Positions 15,849 to 24,630 of a stretch of DNA of 32,602 nt are shown in pieces. Source of the stretch: Gammaproteobacteria bacterium (GTDB lineage: Bacteria > Pseudomonadota > Gammaproteobacteria > Legionellales > Legionellaceae); assembly GCA_022600575.1 (NCBI GenBank), contig JAHZKF010000096.1, positions 1 through 32,602 of the forward strand, read 5' to 3'. Under the pieces are notes generated by a model, which was not told the origin of the DNA, searched no databases, and saw only the letters and a list, made by a program, of their open reading frames with translations. Made by a program: the position numbers and the translations under genes. Positions within the stretch are counted from its first letter, which is position 1. Every line of letters starts with the position of its first letter.

Positions 15849-17117
15849 ATGAAAAGAGCACATATACATATCTTGCGTTTGTTGTTTGTGATAGTGATGA
15901 TTGTATTTGCATCTATTTGGGTGTTAAAGTTCAAGAAACCGACAGAGCCCATTGAAAAACCGGTTGAAATACCCGTTCAATTACCAGAAGAGCCCAAAGT
16001 ACCTAAGGTAGAGTGGAAGCCTGCAGCTTCTTTCGATGATTTACCAGGGTGGGAGAAGGCTGATTTAAGCTCATCCTTTAAAACGTTCATGGTGTCTTGT
16101 CATGTTTTTTTGAGACAATCTGCGGACAAACCTGTGGGTAGTGCCTATTTTCCATTAAAAACAAAAGATTGGCATCCAGTATGTAAGGCAGCAAAAAAAC
16201 TTTCAAATCCCACAGAAGCTGAAATGAAAGCTTTTTTTGAAGCCTGGTTTAATCCAGGGCAATTTTATGAAGCGGAACCAATTGAAGGTTTATTTACGGG
16301 ATACTATGTACCGGTTATTAAGGGGAGTCTGAAAAAAACAGATGAATATAATGTGCCTATTTACGCTTTGCCACGTAACTGGGTTACGTTTCGGTTGAGC
16401 GATTTTGACAGTGATGCACCGGATAGAAAAGTGGTGGGACGTGTAGAAGGACATCATATTTATCCATATCATACGCGGGCTGAAATTAATCAAGGACTCA
16501 TTGATAAACATGCGCCTGTTTTGATGTGGTTAGACAGTCAGGTCGACCGATTGTTTTTAGAAATTCAGGGTTCAGGTTTAATTAAATTACCGAATGGTCG
16601 AGAAATATTTATTGGCTATGCAGGTCAAAATGGTGCGGCATATACCTCTATTGCGAGTGTTTTAATTAAACAGGGTGTGATGACATCAGATACAGCCTCT
16701 ATGCAAAATATTCGTGCTTATTTTAAGGAACATCCAGATAAAATGCAGGATGTGATTAATCAAAATAAATCATTTGTGTTTTTTGAAAAACAACAAAAAG
16801 CTGCTGCGCGTGGTGCACAAGGTGTGTTTTTAACAGCGGGTTATTCATTAGCTGTTGATAGAGCTTGGGTGCCACTAGGTGCCCCTGTTTGGTTGAATAC
16901 AACAAGACCTGATGTTGAGAAAAAAGAGCAAGTGCCATTGCAGCGGCTCTTTATTGCGCAAGATACAGGTGGCGCGATTAAAGGCCCCGTTCGGGGAGAT
17001 GTGTTTTGGGGTGATGGTGATAAAGCCGGTGCGATTGCAGGCCGGATGAAAAATAAAGGTCAATACTGGGTGATGTTACCGCGTTCAACACCGCAAGAAG
17101 AGGCCGATTTAAGGTAG
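15849..17117 (+). CDS. mltA: Membrane-bound lytic murein transglycosylase A (MltA)
   Basis: 422 residues. Cleaves the MurNAc-GlcNAc bond of peptidoglycan with formation of 1,6-anhydro-MurNAc. The MltA domain is seen from LFTGYY (about residue 150) through LEIQGSG and IGYAGQNG, and the C-terminal 3D domain contains AQDTGGAIKG with the catalytic-type aspartate near residue 371, then GDVFWGDGDKAG. Unlike E. coli MltA, the N-terminus has no lipobox cysteine: residues 8-26 form an uncleaved membrane anchor, followed by a proline- and glutamate-rich linker. It follows mutH by 18 bp and is probably the last gene of the fmdB operon. Confidence 0.93.
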   Translation: MKRAHIHILRLLFVIVMIVFASIWVLKFKKPTEPIEKPVEIPVQLPEEPKVPKVEWKPAASFDDLPGWEKADLSSSFKTFMVSCHVFLRQSADKPVGSAYFPLKTKDWHPVCKAAKKLSNPTEAEMKAFFEAWFNPGQFYEAEPIEGLFTGYYVPVIKGSLKKTDEYNVPIYALPRNWVTFRLSDFDSDAPDRKVVGRVEGHHIYPYHTRAEINQGLIDKHAPVLMWLDSQVDRLFLEIQGSGLIKLPNGREIFIGYAGQNGAAYTSIASVLIKQGVMTSDTASMQNIRAYFKEHPDKMQDVINQNKSFVFFEKQQKAAARGAQGVFLTAGYSLAVDRAWVPLGAPVWLNTTRPDVEKKEQVPLQRLFIAQDTGGAIKGPVRGDVFWGDGDKAGAIAGRMKNKGQYWVMLPRSTPQEEADLR

Positions 17118-17181
17118 AGTATTTCGTTGTTTACAAGGCTTCAATGGTTGTCCTAGAAACGGTCCAACCCGATTCTTTATG

Positions 17182-17202
17182 TACCGCGCCATAGGTGCGG
17201 TA
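17182..17202 (+). promoter_or_regulatory. Strong hairpin downstream of mltA
   Basis: TACCGCGCC (17182-17190) pairs with GGTGCGGTA (17194-17202) over nine positions (one G-T wobble) around a three-base loop. There is no T-run after it, so it is not a classical intrinsic terminator; it may mark the 3' end of the mltA transcript or protect it from decay. The rest of the 239-bp gap holds the promoter of the next gene. Confidence 0.45.
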
Positions 17203-17268
17203 TTCAGGTCTATGTTAGTTAAGTCATTATTTATGTCATAATGTATCGTTAGCAATCACCTTAAAAAC

Positions 17269-17296
17269 TTGAAAAAGGCATTTTTTATCCTATATT
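17269..17296 (+). promoter_or_regulatory. Predicted sigma-70 promoter of the 993-residue repeat protein
   Basis: TTGAAA (17269-17274) and TATATT (17291-17296), both five-of-six matches, are separated by 16 bp. The start near 17303 leaves a leader of about 54 nt, ending in a clear GGGAG ribosome-binding site at 17345-17349, seven bases before the ATG at 17357. Confidence 0.6.
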
Positions 17297-17356
17297 TAAT
17301 ATCATAATACGATCACTTGGGTTTATTTTTTATCAAGTTGAATTGGGAGCATTAAA

Positions 17357-20338
17357 ATGCTAGCAAAATTTGAAGAGTTAAATCATCATATTAATAACGC
17401 GCAGCAACAATTTTTATATATTTCGCAGCATATCGAGTCAATCAAAGCGGAAAGACTTAAATTAAGAAAGAAATTTAGTCATAATTTAACGGAGCAGCAG
17501 CAAAATAGATTTCAAGCAAATGCTTATCAATTGAATGGAGAGCTAGAAGTGCTTTTGAAGCTGCAAAAGAATTATCAAGCATTAAATGCGTGCTTTAAGG
17601 CCGATATTTCTAGGACTTCGATTGGCTCTGTTGTTGCCGAAGGACAAGAAGCAGAGTTTTTAAAGTTAAGCAGAAAGTTTTCAGATGATCTTTATGATGG
17701 TATTGCTCGATATGAAAAAAAGTTTATAGAGAGGGTTGAAGAATATGCAGCACCTATTATTGGGGTTGTTGATAGGTATTCAGACGCATTGGGAGCACCT
17801 TTACACATTAAAAAAGGATTAGCGCTTGAAAAAGTTGTTCAAACGATTATTGATGAAGCACAAGCTCTAGAACGTCAATTCAAAAAATATGACTCACAGT
17901 TTACGGGTGCAAAAGCATCAACCGAGTTAAAAGATAAAGTTCGAGTATTACGAGAAAAAGCAGAAGAAATCAAAACGGGATACCTTCTACAGTTAAGGAA
18001 GGGAGAGAGCCGTTTTCCTAATTCAAATGGTGATGAGAAAGCCCGAGTAGCATTTAGACAGTTAGCAGAACTCTCTTATCTTTCTTTAGAGTTTGGGCTA
18101 GAGGCGCAAAAACCAAACGTTGCAGAAGTATTGGCTAGAGGTTCTAATAATTTTGTTCAAGAAGGGACTGGTGTGATGGAAAGGATCTCATTAGAGGATC
18201 CATTAGACCTTAAAAAAGGGGTTATTTTAGAAAAAACGGTCGAAAGGATGATTACCGAAGCACAAAGCTTACAAGGTCAGTTTGCGGGATATCAATCACA
18301 GTTATTAGGAGCAAAACCTCCCCAAGGATTAACAAAGCAATTATCAGCACTCCTAGCAAAGGCAGAAGCATTTAAAGCGTCTTATTTAGATCAGTTAGCA
18401 GAAGGGGATAGACGATATCCTGATCCTAATGGCGATATAGCAGAGAAAAAAGCATTTAGAGATTTGGCAGAGTTGGCTTATCTTTCTTCCCTTTTTGAGG
18501 CGGAGGCAAGCAAATCGAATGCTCGAGAAGTACTTGCCAGAGGGTCTCGTGATTTGATAACCAAAGGAACAGAAATAGTGGTTCAACTTCCATTAGAAGG
18601 GGATCAATTGGAAGTGAAACAAGGGGTGATATTAGAACATACAATAGGGGTGATTATTGACGAGATACAAATGCTGCAAGGTAAGTTTTCAGAGTATAAG
18701 AAAAGCTATACGGGAGCAAAACCTACGGCTCAATTAGAAACTCAGATGATGGAATTATTAGAAAAAGCACAAGCATTTAGAGATTCTTATTTAGTCAACA
18801 TAGAAGAAGATGACGTTAGAATTCCAGATGCGAAAAGGGATGAAGCTGCATTTGGAGCGTTAACAGAGTTGGCTCAACTTTCTTTATTATTTGAAGCACA
18901 AGCTAAAGATCCTAAAAATAAAGCAGCACTTAAAAGAGGGTCTGATGATATTCTGACAAAAGGAATAGGGGTGCTCAATCCTTTTGTTAAAGATATGTGG
19001 CGAAAAGATGTCACTAAAACCGCTGCTAAACGACAGGAACAGCAACCATCTCCTGTGTCTGTTCAACATGGCGCTTTGAGTGATAGTGATAATGAGGAAG
19101 AAGTGGTTCCTGAAGGGCTATCTTTTGTTTCTGAAGGACTACCTTCTTTTGTTCAGTCTTATAAAGATACGTTAAATAAATATATAAGAAGTATACAAAA
19201 TCCCACATCATTAGACTTATTTCCTTGGTTTAAAGTAGAAGATTTATTTCGTCTTGATGTTGACGAGGCATTACAAAATAAGCTTAAAAGTGCGTTAGGT
19301 GTAACTGCTGCAACAGATGCATTAGATCCTAGTCGATTTAATATAGAGCAATTGGATGCTCTTAAGGCGGAATTGGCAAGTACGCAACATGATGAAGGTG
19401 AAGAAGAAAGTTATGAAGAAAGCTATGATGAGTTTCTGCTTAATTTAAAAAGTATGGCAATTGCTGCGCAATATAATTTGGATGAAAAAGAAGCAGCTTA
19501 TATTGAGATAATTGATGAACTTAACCTTGATCCTGCTGATGAGGTATTCATTGCGGCAATGCTTACTGATGTGATTCAGTCAGCTGCAAAAGAAGATGAT
19601 TTAAATATTGGGCGCATTAACAGAGTAATGGATGCAGTTACTGTAGAGAGTGGTGATTTCCCTAATTCTTTTTCATTTGTCTTTTGCCGACATATCATCG
19701 ATGCAATTATTGATACAGATTTAGATAATGCTGAAAAAATAGCTGTGGTTAATCAAGTTATTGCTGAAACAATTGAGTCTGTATTCTTTGATAAATCTTT
19801 TTCAGAAGCGTCTATTGAAAGCATATTAGACCCTATTCTTGACGGGAATTTTTCTTCAGAGCAAAAATTGGAGGTTTATTCTTGTATGATGATGAAGATT
19901 GTTAGTGCTGATGAAAGCTTAATGAAATCAGAGGAAAAAGAAACAGTCATATCTCGTATTATTGAGAGACAATTCTTCTGTGATGTGATTGATGAGCTTC
20001 CTTTTGATGAAGTGATTCAATTCAATAAAGGAATGATTGATTCTATTATTGAGAAGTCTCACTTAAGAAGTAAAGATGAAGCGGCTGTGATTGTATTGTT
20101 TATTCAAGAGTTGGAAGGGATTCTGGTTGGTAGGAAAGACGATTTAACCGAGGAAGAATACGAGCAGTATGAACATCAGTTGACAGGCATTGCGAATGAA
20201 ATGGAAACAAAATTAGGCGGAATATCCGAAGGTGAGATTCCTAATGCCACGCAACGTTTTCGAGAGCAACTCCAAAGTCAGATGCAAGACGGAGACGATA
20301 CCCCAGATGATGAGATGCAAGATAGCAATATGCTTTAA
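17357..20338 (+). CDS. Unknown 993-residue helical protein with three tandem repeats of about 135 residues
   Basis: No family recognised. Residues 1-145 are coiled-coil-like. Three tandem repeats follow at about 149-282, 283-417 and 418-543, each opening with L-hydrophobic-K(K/Q)G---LE, continuing with a 'GAK' turn and 'AE-(F/I)' helix, and closing with 'L-RGS-D--(T/Q)KG'. A low-complexity linker (about 550-600, acidic) joins a C-terminal half of predicted helices (600-960) with an acidic tail. No signal peptide, membrane segment or enzymatic motif is visible. The gene has its own promoter and a GGGAG ribosome-binding site, and stands alone between the mltA operon and convergent astB. The repeats suggest a scaffold or binding protein; a secreted-effector role is possible but unsupported. 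Confidence 0.75.
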   Translation: MLAKFEELNHHINNAQQQFLYISQHIESIKAERLKLRKKFSHNLTEQQQNRFQANAYQLNGELEVLLKLQKNYQALNACFKADISRTSIGSVVAEGQEAEFLKLSRKFSDDLYDGIARYEKKFIERVEEYAAPIIGVVDRYSDALGAPLHIKKGLALEKVVQTIIDEAQALERQFKKYDSQFTGAKASTELKDKVRVLREKAEEIKTGYLLQLRKGESRFPNSNGDEKARVAFRQLAELSYLSLEFGLEAQKPNVAEVLARGSNNFVQEGTGVMERISLEDPLDLKKGVILEKTVERMITEAQSLQGQFAGYQSQLLGAKPPQGLTKQLSALLAKAEAFKASYLDQLAEGDRRYPDPNGDIAEKKAFRDLAELAYLSSLFEAEASKSNAREVLARGSRDLITKGTEIVVQLPLEGDQLEVKQGVILEHTIGVIIDEIQMLQGKFSEYKKSYTGAKPTAQLETQMMELLEKAQAFRDSYLVNIEEDDVRIPDAKRDEAAFGALTELAQLSLLFEAQAKDPKNKAALKRGSDDILTKGIGVLNPFVKDMWRKDVTKTAAKRQEQQPSPVSVQHGALSDSDNEEEVVPEGLSFVSEGLPSFVQSYKDTLNKYIRSIQNPTSLDLFPWFKVEDLFRLDVDEALQNKLKSALGVTAATDALDPSRFNIEQLDALKAELASTQHDEGEEESYEESYDEFLLNLKSMAIAAQYNLDEKEAAYIEIIDELNLDPADEVFIAAMLTDVIQSAAKEDDLNIGRINRVMDAVTVESGDFPNSFSFVFCRHIIDAIIDTDLDNAEKIAVVNQVIAETIESVFFDKSFSEASIESILDPILDGNFSSEQKLEVYSCMMMKIVSADESLMKSEEKETVISRIIERQFFCDVIDELPFDEVIQFNKGMIDSIIEKSHLRSKDEAAVIVLFIQELEGILVGRKDDLTEEEYEQYEHQLTGIANEMETKLGGISEGEIPNATQRFREQLQSQMQDGDDTPDDEMQDSNML
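17801..18985 (+). repeat. Three diverged in-frame coding repeats (about 402-405 bp each)
   Basis: Units begin at 17801, 18203 and 18608, with a period of 134 and then 135 codons, and encode clearly homologous protein segments. Shared landmarks in each unit are the opening KKG or KQG, the GAK turn and the closing RGS-(N/D). DNA identity has decayed, so the duplication is old and the protein sequence is under selection. Confidence 0.75.
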
Positions 20339-20339
20339 C

Positions 20340-21644
20340 TTAGGGGTTGTCAAGAAGCCTCATCAGTTCATCATGTGCAGTCATTGCTTCTTCAACAAGC
20401 TTCAAATCAACCAAGTCATCTAGGCATAATTCAGTGCGATAGTGCTTAGCAACATGCGTTTCAAGTGTATTGAGTAAAGCATTTGTGACTAAAACACCTT
20501 GATGCATGGTATTTAATTCTATTGGAGTCAGAGGTACTTGTAGGCGAAGACAAGCAGGTCCGCCTCCATTTTGCATGCTTTGTTTAAGCGCTACATAATG
20601 TACCGCCTTAATAGGATTAGTTGCATCTGAAATGAAATCATTGATGAGTTGATTGACAGCCGTCGATGTTTGGCACTCTTCAGGAGAAATCAGCACCATA
20701 TCTGATGTATTTGGTAGGGTGATGAGTTGAGAGTTAAATAAATAGCTTTGAACGGCTTCTTTTAGTGAGAGTTGTTTTCGGTTGATCTCAATGATATTCA
20801 AACTAAAATTAGCCTGTTTTTGTAATTGTTTTAAGAGTTTATTTTGGTTTAAAAAAGCATCTTGATGCACTAAAAAGACAGATTCATTGGCGAGTGCTAT
20901 CACATCATTGTGAAATACACCGGCATCAATGGCTTTAGGGTTTTGAGCTGCAAAAAGGACTTGATGGGGACTTAAAAGATGCTGTCTTGCAATGGCCTCA
21001 CTTGCTGCTTTGGTTTGTCGTGCCGGAAAATGAGTCGGGGTGGTCTGTATATCTCTATCATAAACAAATAAGTGTAAACCAGGTGTTCCATGCTGACTGG
21101 CAAAACGATTATGATTTGCTGCACCCTCATCATTATAGTCAGGTGTTTTAGGAAGTAATTCATGATGCACAAAATGTTTGCTATCAGAAAAAAGGTTTTC
21201 AAAAAGCTGTTTTGAGGCATCGGCCTCTTGATGGCGATGCAAGTGATGTACTAAATTAGCGGCCGTAAAATGAACGCGTCCATCGATTGTATCAGTACTC
21301 GGTGCAACGGTAGCAGCATTTGCAGCCCACATGCTAGATGCCGAAAAAGCAGCACTTAAGGCACGTGGATTTTCTTTTTTTGCTTGGTTCAGTTGGTTTG
21401 CGACTGAGCCTGTAAAGCCAAGAGCATGTAGCAATTTAAGGTTTGGTCGTAGCTGTGGCGGTAATATTGCTTGTTTTAGGCCAAGCTCATGTAAGAGCCG
21501 CATTTTTTGAAGGCCTTGATGCGCTGCAAGGGCTGGATTTGAATATGTATTAGCATGAGTCATAGAAGCTGTGTTGCCATAGGCAAGACCTGCATAGTGA
21601 TGCGTTGGGCCAACTAAACCATCGAGATTAAGCTCATAGACCAT
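20340..21644 (-). CDS. astB: N-succinylarginine dihydrolase AstB
   Basis: 434 residues. Second enzyme of the arginine succinyltransferase pathway: hydrolyses N2-succinylarginine to N2-succinylornithine, two ammonia and CO2. NLDGLVGPTHHYAGL at the start is diagnostic; DEGAANHNRF carries the catalytic glutamate, GVFHNDVIAL the histidine, and GGGPACLRLQVPL the nucleophilic cysteine. The ATG at 21644 shares its A with the astD stop (TGATG) and has a GGAGA site upstream; a GTG three bases earlier is less likely. Its stop is one base from that of the convergent 993-residue gene. astE, which normally follows, is absent. Confidence 0.95.
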   Translation of the reverse strand: MVYELNLDGLVGPTHHYAGLAYGNTASMTHANTYSNPALAAHQGLQKMRLLHELGLKQAILPPQLRPNLKLLHALGFTGSVANQLNQAKKENPRALSAAFSASSMWAANAATVAPSTDTIDGRVHFTAANLVHHLHRHQEADASKQLFENLFSDSKHFVHHELLPKTPDYNDEGAANHNRFASQHGTPGLHLFVYDRDIQTTPTHFPARQTKAASEAIARQHLLSPHQVLFAAQNPKAIDAGVFHNDVIALANESVFLVHQDAFLNQNKLLKQLQKQANFSLNIIEINRKQLSLKEAVQSYLFNSQLITLPNTSDMVLISPEECQTSTAVNQLINDFISDATNPIKAVHYVALKQSMQNGGGPACLRLQVPLTPIELNTMHQGVLVTNALLNTLETHVAKHYRTELCLDDLVDLKLVEEAMTAHDELMRLLDNP

Positions 21645-23137
21645 CACGTTGTCTCCAAATGAATGCCGGGTAACGGGGTTTTTGGTAGATTAAGTGCGTC
21701 AGCTTCGAGGCTTGCAATGGGATAGGCTGCATAATCTGCTGCAAAATAAGCACTGGGATGATGATTACCACTTAAGCCAACGCCACCAAAAGGCAAAGCA
21801 CTTGAAGCGCCTGTGGTTGGACGGTTCCAATTAATGAGTCCTGCACGAATGGTCTGATAAAACTGCTCGTAATGCGCTTTATTATCACTGAATAAACCGG
21901 CAGCCAAGCCATATCGCGTTTGATTAGCAAGGGCTAATGCCTCATCAAATTCATCGTAACGATAAAGTTGAATCAGTGGCCCAAATATTTCTTCATCTGG
22001 TGGGTTGTAAACCGCTTGCATGTCTAAAATACCAGGATTTACAAAAGCGCTTTTTTCTTGTTTAGGTTCAATTTTAAGTAACACTTTTGCTCCAAGAGAT
22101 ATTAGATTTTCTTCTGCACTAAGTAAGTGTAGTGCTTGGTTTGGGTGTATAACAGGCCCCATAAAGGGCTCAGGATGATTATCTGGGGCGCCGATGGTTA
22201 ATGCTTTAGTCGCTGCTAATAACTGTTCAATAAATCGTTCACCTGTTGAGGTGTTGGGGATAATCAAGCGCCTTGCCGAGGTGCAACGTTGGCCTGCGGT
22301 TAAAAAAGAAGAGAGGAGTGTATTGTAAACCGCAGCTTTCATATTGTTGATTTTATCATCGATAATCAGTGGATTATTGCCGCCCATTTCAAGGGCTAAA
22401 AGGACTTCAGGTCGTGTGCTTAATTGCTGGTGAATTTTAAGACCTGTTTGGTAACTACCAGTAAAGCAAACGGCGTGTATGGCTGATTCAATCAGCACAT
22501 GAGCCGTTTCAGCATTGCCTTGAATGAGGTTAAGTACACCTTTAGGCAGGCCACTTTCATGCCAGCATTGAACCATAAACTCGGCAACTAAGGGAGTGTA
22601 TTCGCTTGGCTTATAAATGACGGTGTTGCCCGCAAGAAGTGCCGGCACAATATGACCATTGCTTAAATGGGCAGGAAAATTAAAAGCCCCTAAGACAGCA
22701 ACAACACCGTGAGGTTTGTAACGTAAGCAGCTGCTTGTCTCATCTGCTTTGGTGACAGTGGTTGGGGTACGTTCGTGATAAGCATTAATACTGAGTTTTA
22801 TCTTTTGAATTACAGCAGCTGTTTCAGTAGCAGATTCCCAATAAGGTTTACCTGTTTCGAGTGAAATCAACTGGGTTAATTGCTCTGATTTTTGCTGAAT
22901 AATGTGTGCAAATTGTTTTAGATGTGTGGCGCGAGCCTCAAGTGTTAAATGGGCCCAAGTCGGGTTTGTATGTTGTGCTGCTTCAAACGCGGCAGCGACT
23001 TCGGCTGAAGTGGCTGCATGTCCATGCCAAATGGGTTGGTTATTGGTTGGATTAGTTGATGTAAGGGATGTGCCCGAACCATTGATCCAATGTCCATCAA
23101 TGTAATGAGCATAGGTGGGTTGATATGTTGTTTTCAT
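21644..23137 (-). CDS. astD: N-succinylglutamate 5-semialdehyde dehydrogenase AstD
   Basis: 497 residues from the ATG at 23137, chosen because TAGGAGT lies seven bases upstream; a start further upstream would read into gspK. NAD-dependent aldehyde dehydrogenase oxidising succinylglutamate semialdehyde to succinylglutamate. Visible motifs: FTGSYQTG for NAD binding, LEMGGNNPLI with the general-base glutamate, TAGQRCTSARR with the catalytic cysteine and EEIFGPL near the C-terminus. 'YIDGHWINGSG' at the start fits AstD. The gspK stop codon TAG is the first part of its ribosome-binding site, so it is probably transcribed with the gsp genes. astC and astA are not in the window. Confidence 0.93.
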   Translation of the reverse strand: MKTTYQPTYAHYIDGHWINGSGTSLTSTNPTNNQPIWHGHAATSAEVAAAFEAAQHTNPTWAHLTLEARATHLKQFAHIIQQKSEQLTQLISLETGKPYWESATETAAVIQKIKLSINAYHERTPTTVTKADETSSCLRYKPHGVVAVLGAFNFPAHLSNGHIVPALLAGNTVIYKPSEYTPLVAEFMVQCWHESGLPKGVLNLIQGNAETAHVLIESAIHAVCFTGSYQTGLKIHQQLSTRPEVLLALEMGGNNPLIIDDKINNMKAAVYNTLLSSFLTAGQRCTSARRLIIPNTSTGERFIEQLLAATKALTIGAPDNHPEPFMGPVIHPNQALHLLSAEENLISLGAKVLLKIEPKQEKSAFVNPGILDMQAVYNPPDEEIFGPLIQLYRYDEFDEALALANQTRYGLAAGLFSDNKAHYEQFYQTIRAGLINWNRPTTGASSALPFGGVGLSGNHHPSAYFAADYAAYPIASLEADALNLPKTPLPGIHLETT

Positions 23138-23147
23138 GGTTTGACTC

Positions 23148-24056
23148 CTAGTCTGTGTTCCAGGTCTCATGAATTAAACGAACCGTATAGGTCTTGTCTT
23201 TATTTTTTATGCGTTGCAACACACTATATAGCGTTAAAGTATCAGTCTCTTTTTTTACGCGTCCAATACTTAGAAAATACTCGCTTTCAATCGTGACGTC
23301 ATCTTCTTGAATGGCTAATTTTTTGAGAATACTTTTGACACTATCTACGGATGCAATACCTTCTTCACCGCGGGCATCAATGAGTTCTTCCATATCTTTG
23401 ATAATATCGGGTCCTTGCGCCATTGACATCAAGAGCTCTTCGGGCGCTGTATTGAGGTTAATTCGTGTTTTAGGGGGCAAGGCTGTAAGGTAAGGCATCA
23501 ATAATTTAAGATCTTTGAGTTTGATGTCAGGAATAAGCGAGAGTTCAGAGAGGCTTACCATGGGTATATGTGCGACGAAGGTTGTATTGTGTTGTGTACT
23601 CCCCGGTTGATAGTCGCTAACCCAAGCAGCAAGGGCTGCAGTAAGCGGATAACTTTTTTTACCTGTTTTATCTTCGAGTAAGTGGTTGGTTAAGCGATAA
23701 AAAGTGGTTTTTCCGGTAGGGGTCTTTAGATTATTGATATTTAAGCGTGCGTTCAAATCAATGAGTTCGCCTGAAAAGTGAGTATTAGGAAGTTCTGGAA
23801 AGACGATTTTTTTTTCAATAAGTGTGCTTTTTCCAGGTGTGCGACCAAAATCTTTATTTTTTTTGTTGGTGAGCGCATCCATTGCCCAGTAGCGAATGGC
23901 AACACTTTCTAACTGAAATTGCTGGGTTTTAAATAAGAGACGTGTTTTATCAAGGTTGGTTTTTAATTGCAGGGTTAATGTTGTGGTCGCAATAGCAACT
24001 AAGGTCATGATAAAAAGTGCCGAGAGTAAAGCACTACCGCGGTGGTTAGTGTACAT
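23148..24056 (-). CDS. gspK: Type II secretion minor pseudopilin GspK
   Basis: 302 residues from the ATG at 24056, which has a near-perfect AGGAGGT site five bases upstream; an upstream in-frame start lacks one. The prepilin-type N-terminus is NHRG followed by SALLSALFIMT, with Ser instead of Glu at mature position 5, as is normal for GspK. The body contains LIDLNARLNINNL and RINLNTAPEELL (helix-hairpin-helix-like), both typical. GspK caps the pseudopilus tip with GspI and GspJ. It overlaps the end of gspJ by 11 bp. Confidence 0.93.
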   Translation of the reverse strand: MYTNHRGSALLSALFIMTLVAIATTTLTLQLKTNLDKTRLLFKTQQFQLESVAIRYWAMDALTNKKNKDFGRTPGKSTLIEKKIVFPELPNTHFSGELIDLNARLNINNLKTPTGKTTFYRLTNHLLEDKTGKKSYPLTAALAAWVSDYQPGSTQHNTTFVAHIPMVSLSELSLIPDIKLKDLKLLMPYLTALPPKTRINLNTAPEELLMSMAQGPDIIKDMEELIDARGEEGIASVDSVKSILKKLAIQEDDVTIESEYFLSIGRVKKETDTLTLYSVLQRIKNKDKTYTVRLIHETWNTD

Positions 24057-24630
24057 CGGCACCTCCTGGAACTTGAAAAACAAGTGCTATTTCGCCAAGG
24101 TTTTCGATGTTCAAATAGAGTTTAAATGAGCTGGGTAATAAGGTATCGCCGCCGCGCCATTCATCGGACCAAGTATGGCGAGATGAAGTAAATGAAAATC
24201 CGCAATGTGTTAAATGTTCAAGTAAAATTTGTTTTTGGGGTTTATCTCGCGTAAAGCCGTCGAGATCTGGCCAGGTTTTCCGAACGAGCTGATGGTTTTC
24301 ACAGCTTAAAGCAATGCGTCTTAGTGTGCTTTGAGATATTGTTTTGTCCAGCTGAATAAAGCCACCTCGGGTAAATTCAATGCCGTTAGTTGTTGTGGTA
24401 AAAGCAGGTGTTTTTTTCATGTCATGGTCTCGAACAGGGCGTGCGACGATTTGACTAGCATCTTGTGTAATGCGTATTACGGCTAATTGAACATCACTTA
24501 AAGGCTCTATTTGAGCTGCAAGTCGTGCTTTGGTGTCAAAAGCACGGCTAAGTAATCCAACACTTAAGGTGCCTAGAATTGCAAATATTGCGAGTGCAAT
24601 AATCACTTCAATGAGGGTATAGCCTTTCAT
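24046..24630 (-). CDS. gspJ: Type II secretion minor pseudopilin GspJ
   Basis: 194 residues. MKG followed by YTLIEVIIALAIFAILG is a short prepilin leader with Glu at mature position 5 and the usual hydrophobic helix. The globular part matches GspJ in length and in its R-(I/L)-LSCENHQLVRKTW segment. The start overlaps the gspI stop by four bases and has GGAGA five bases upstream. It works at the pseudopilus tip with GspI and GspK. Confidence 0.92.
   Translation of the reverse strand: MKGYTLIEVIIALAIFAILGTLSVGLLSRAFDTKARLAAQIEPLSDVQLAVIRITQDASQIVARPVRDHDMKKTPAFTTTTNGIEFTRGGFIQLDKTISQSTLRRIALSCENHQLVRKTWPDLDGFTRDKPQKQILLEHLTHCGFSFTSSRHTWSDEWRGGDTLLPSSFKLYLNIENLGEIALVFQVPGGADVH

Noticed and set aside
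17357-20338. Ankyrin, TPR or Sel1 repeats in the 993-residue protein
   Set aside because: The repeat period is 134-135 residues and lacks the consensus of any of these families.
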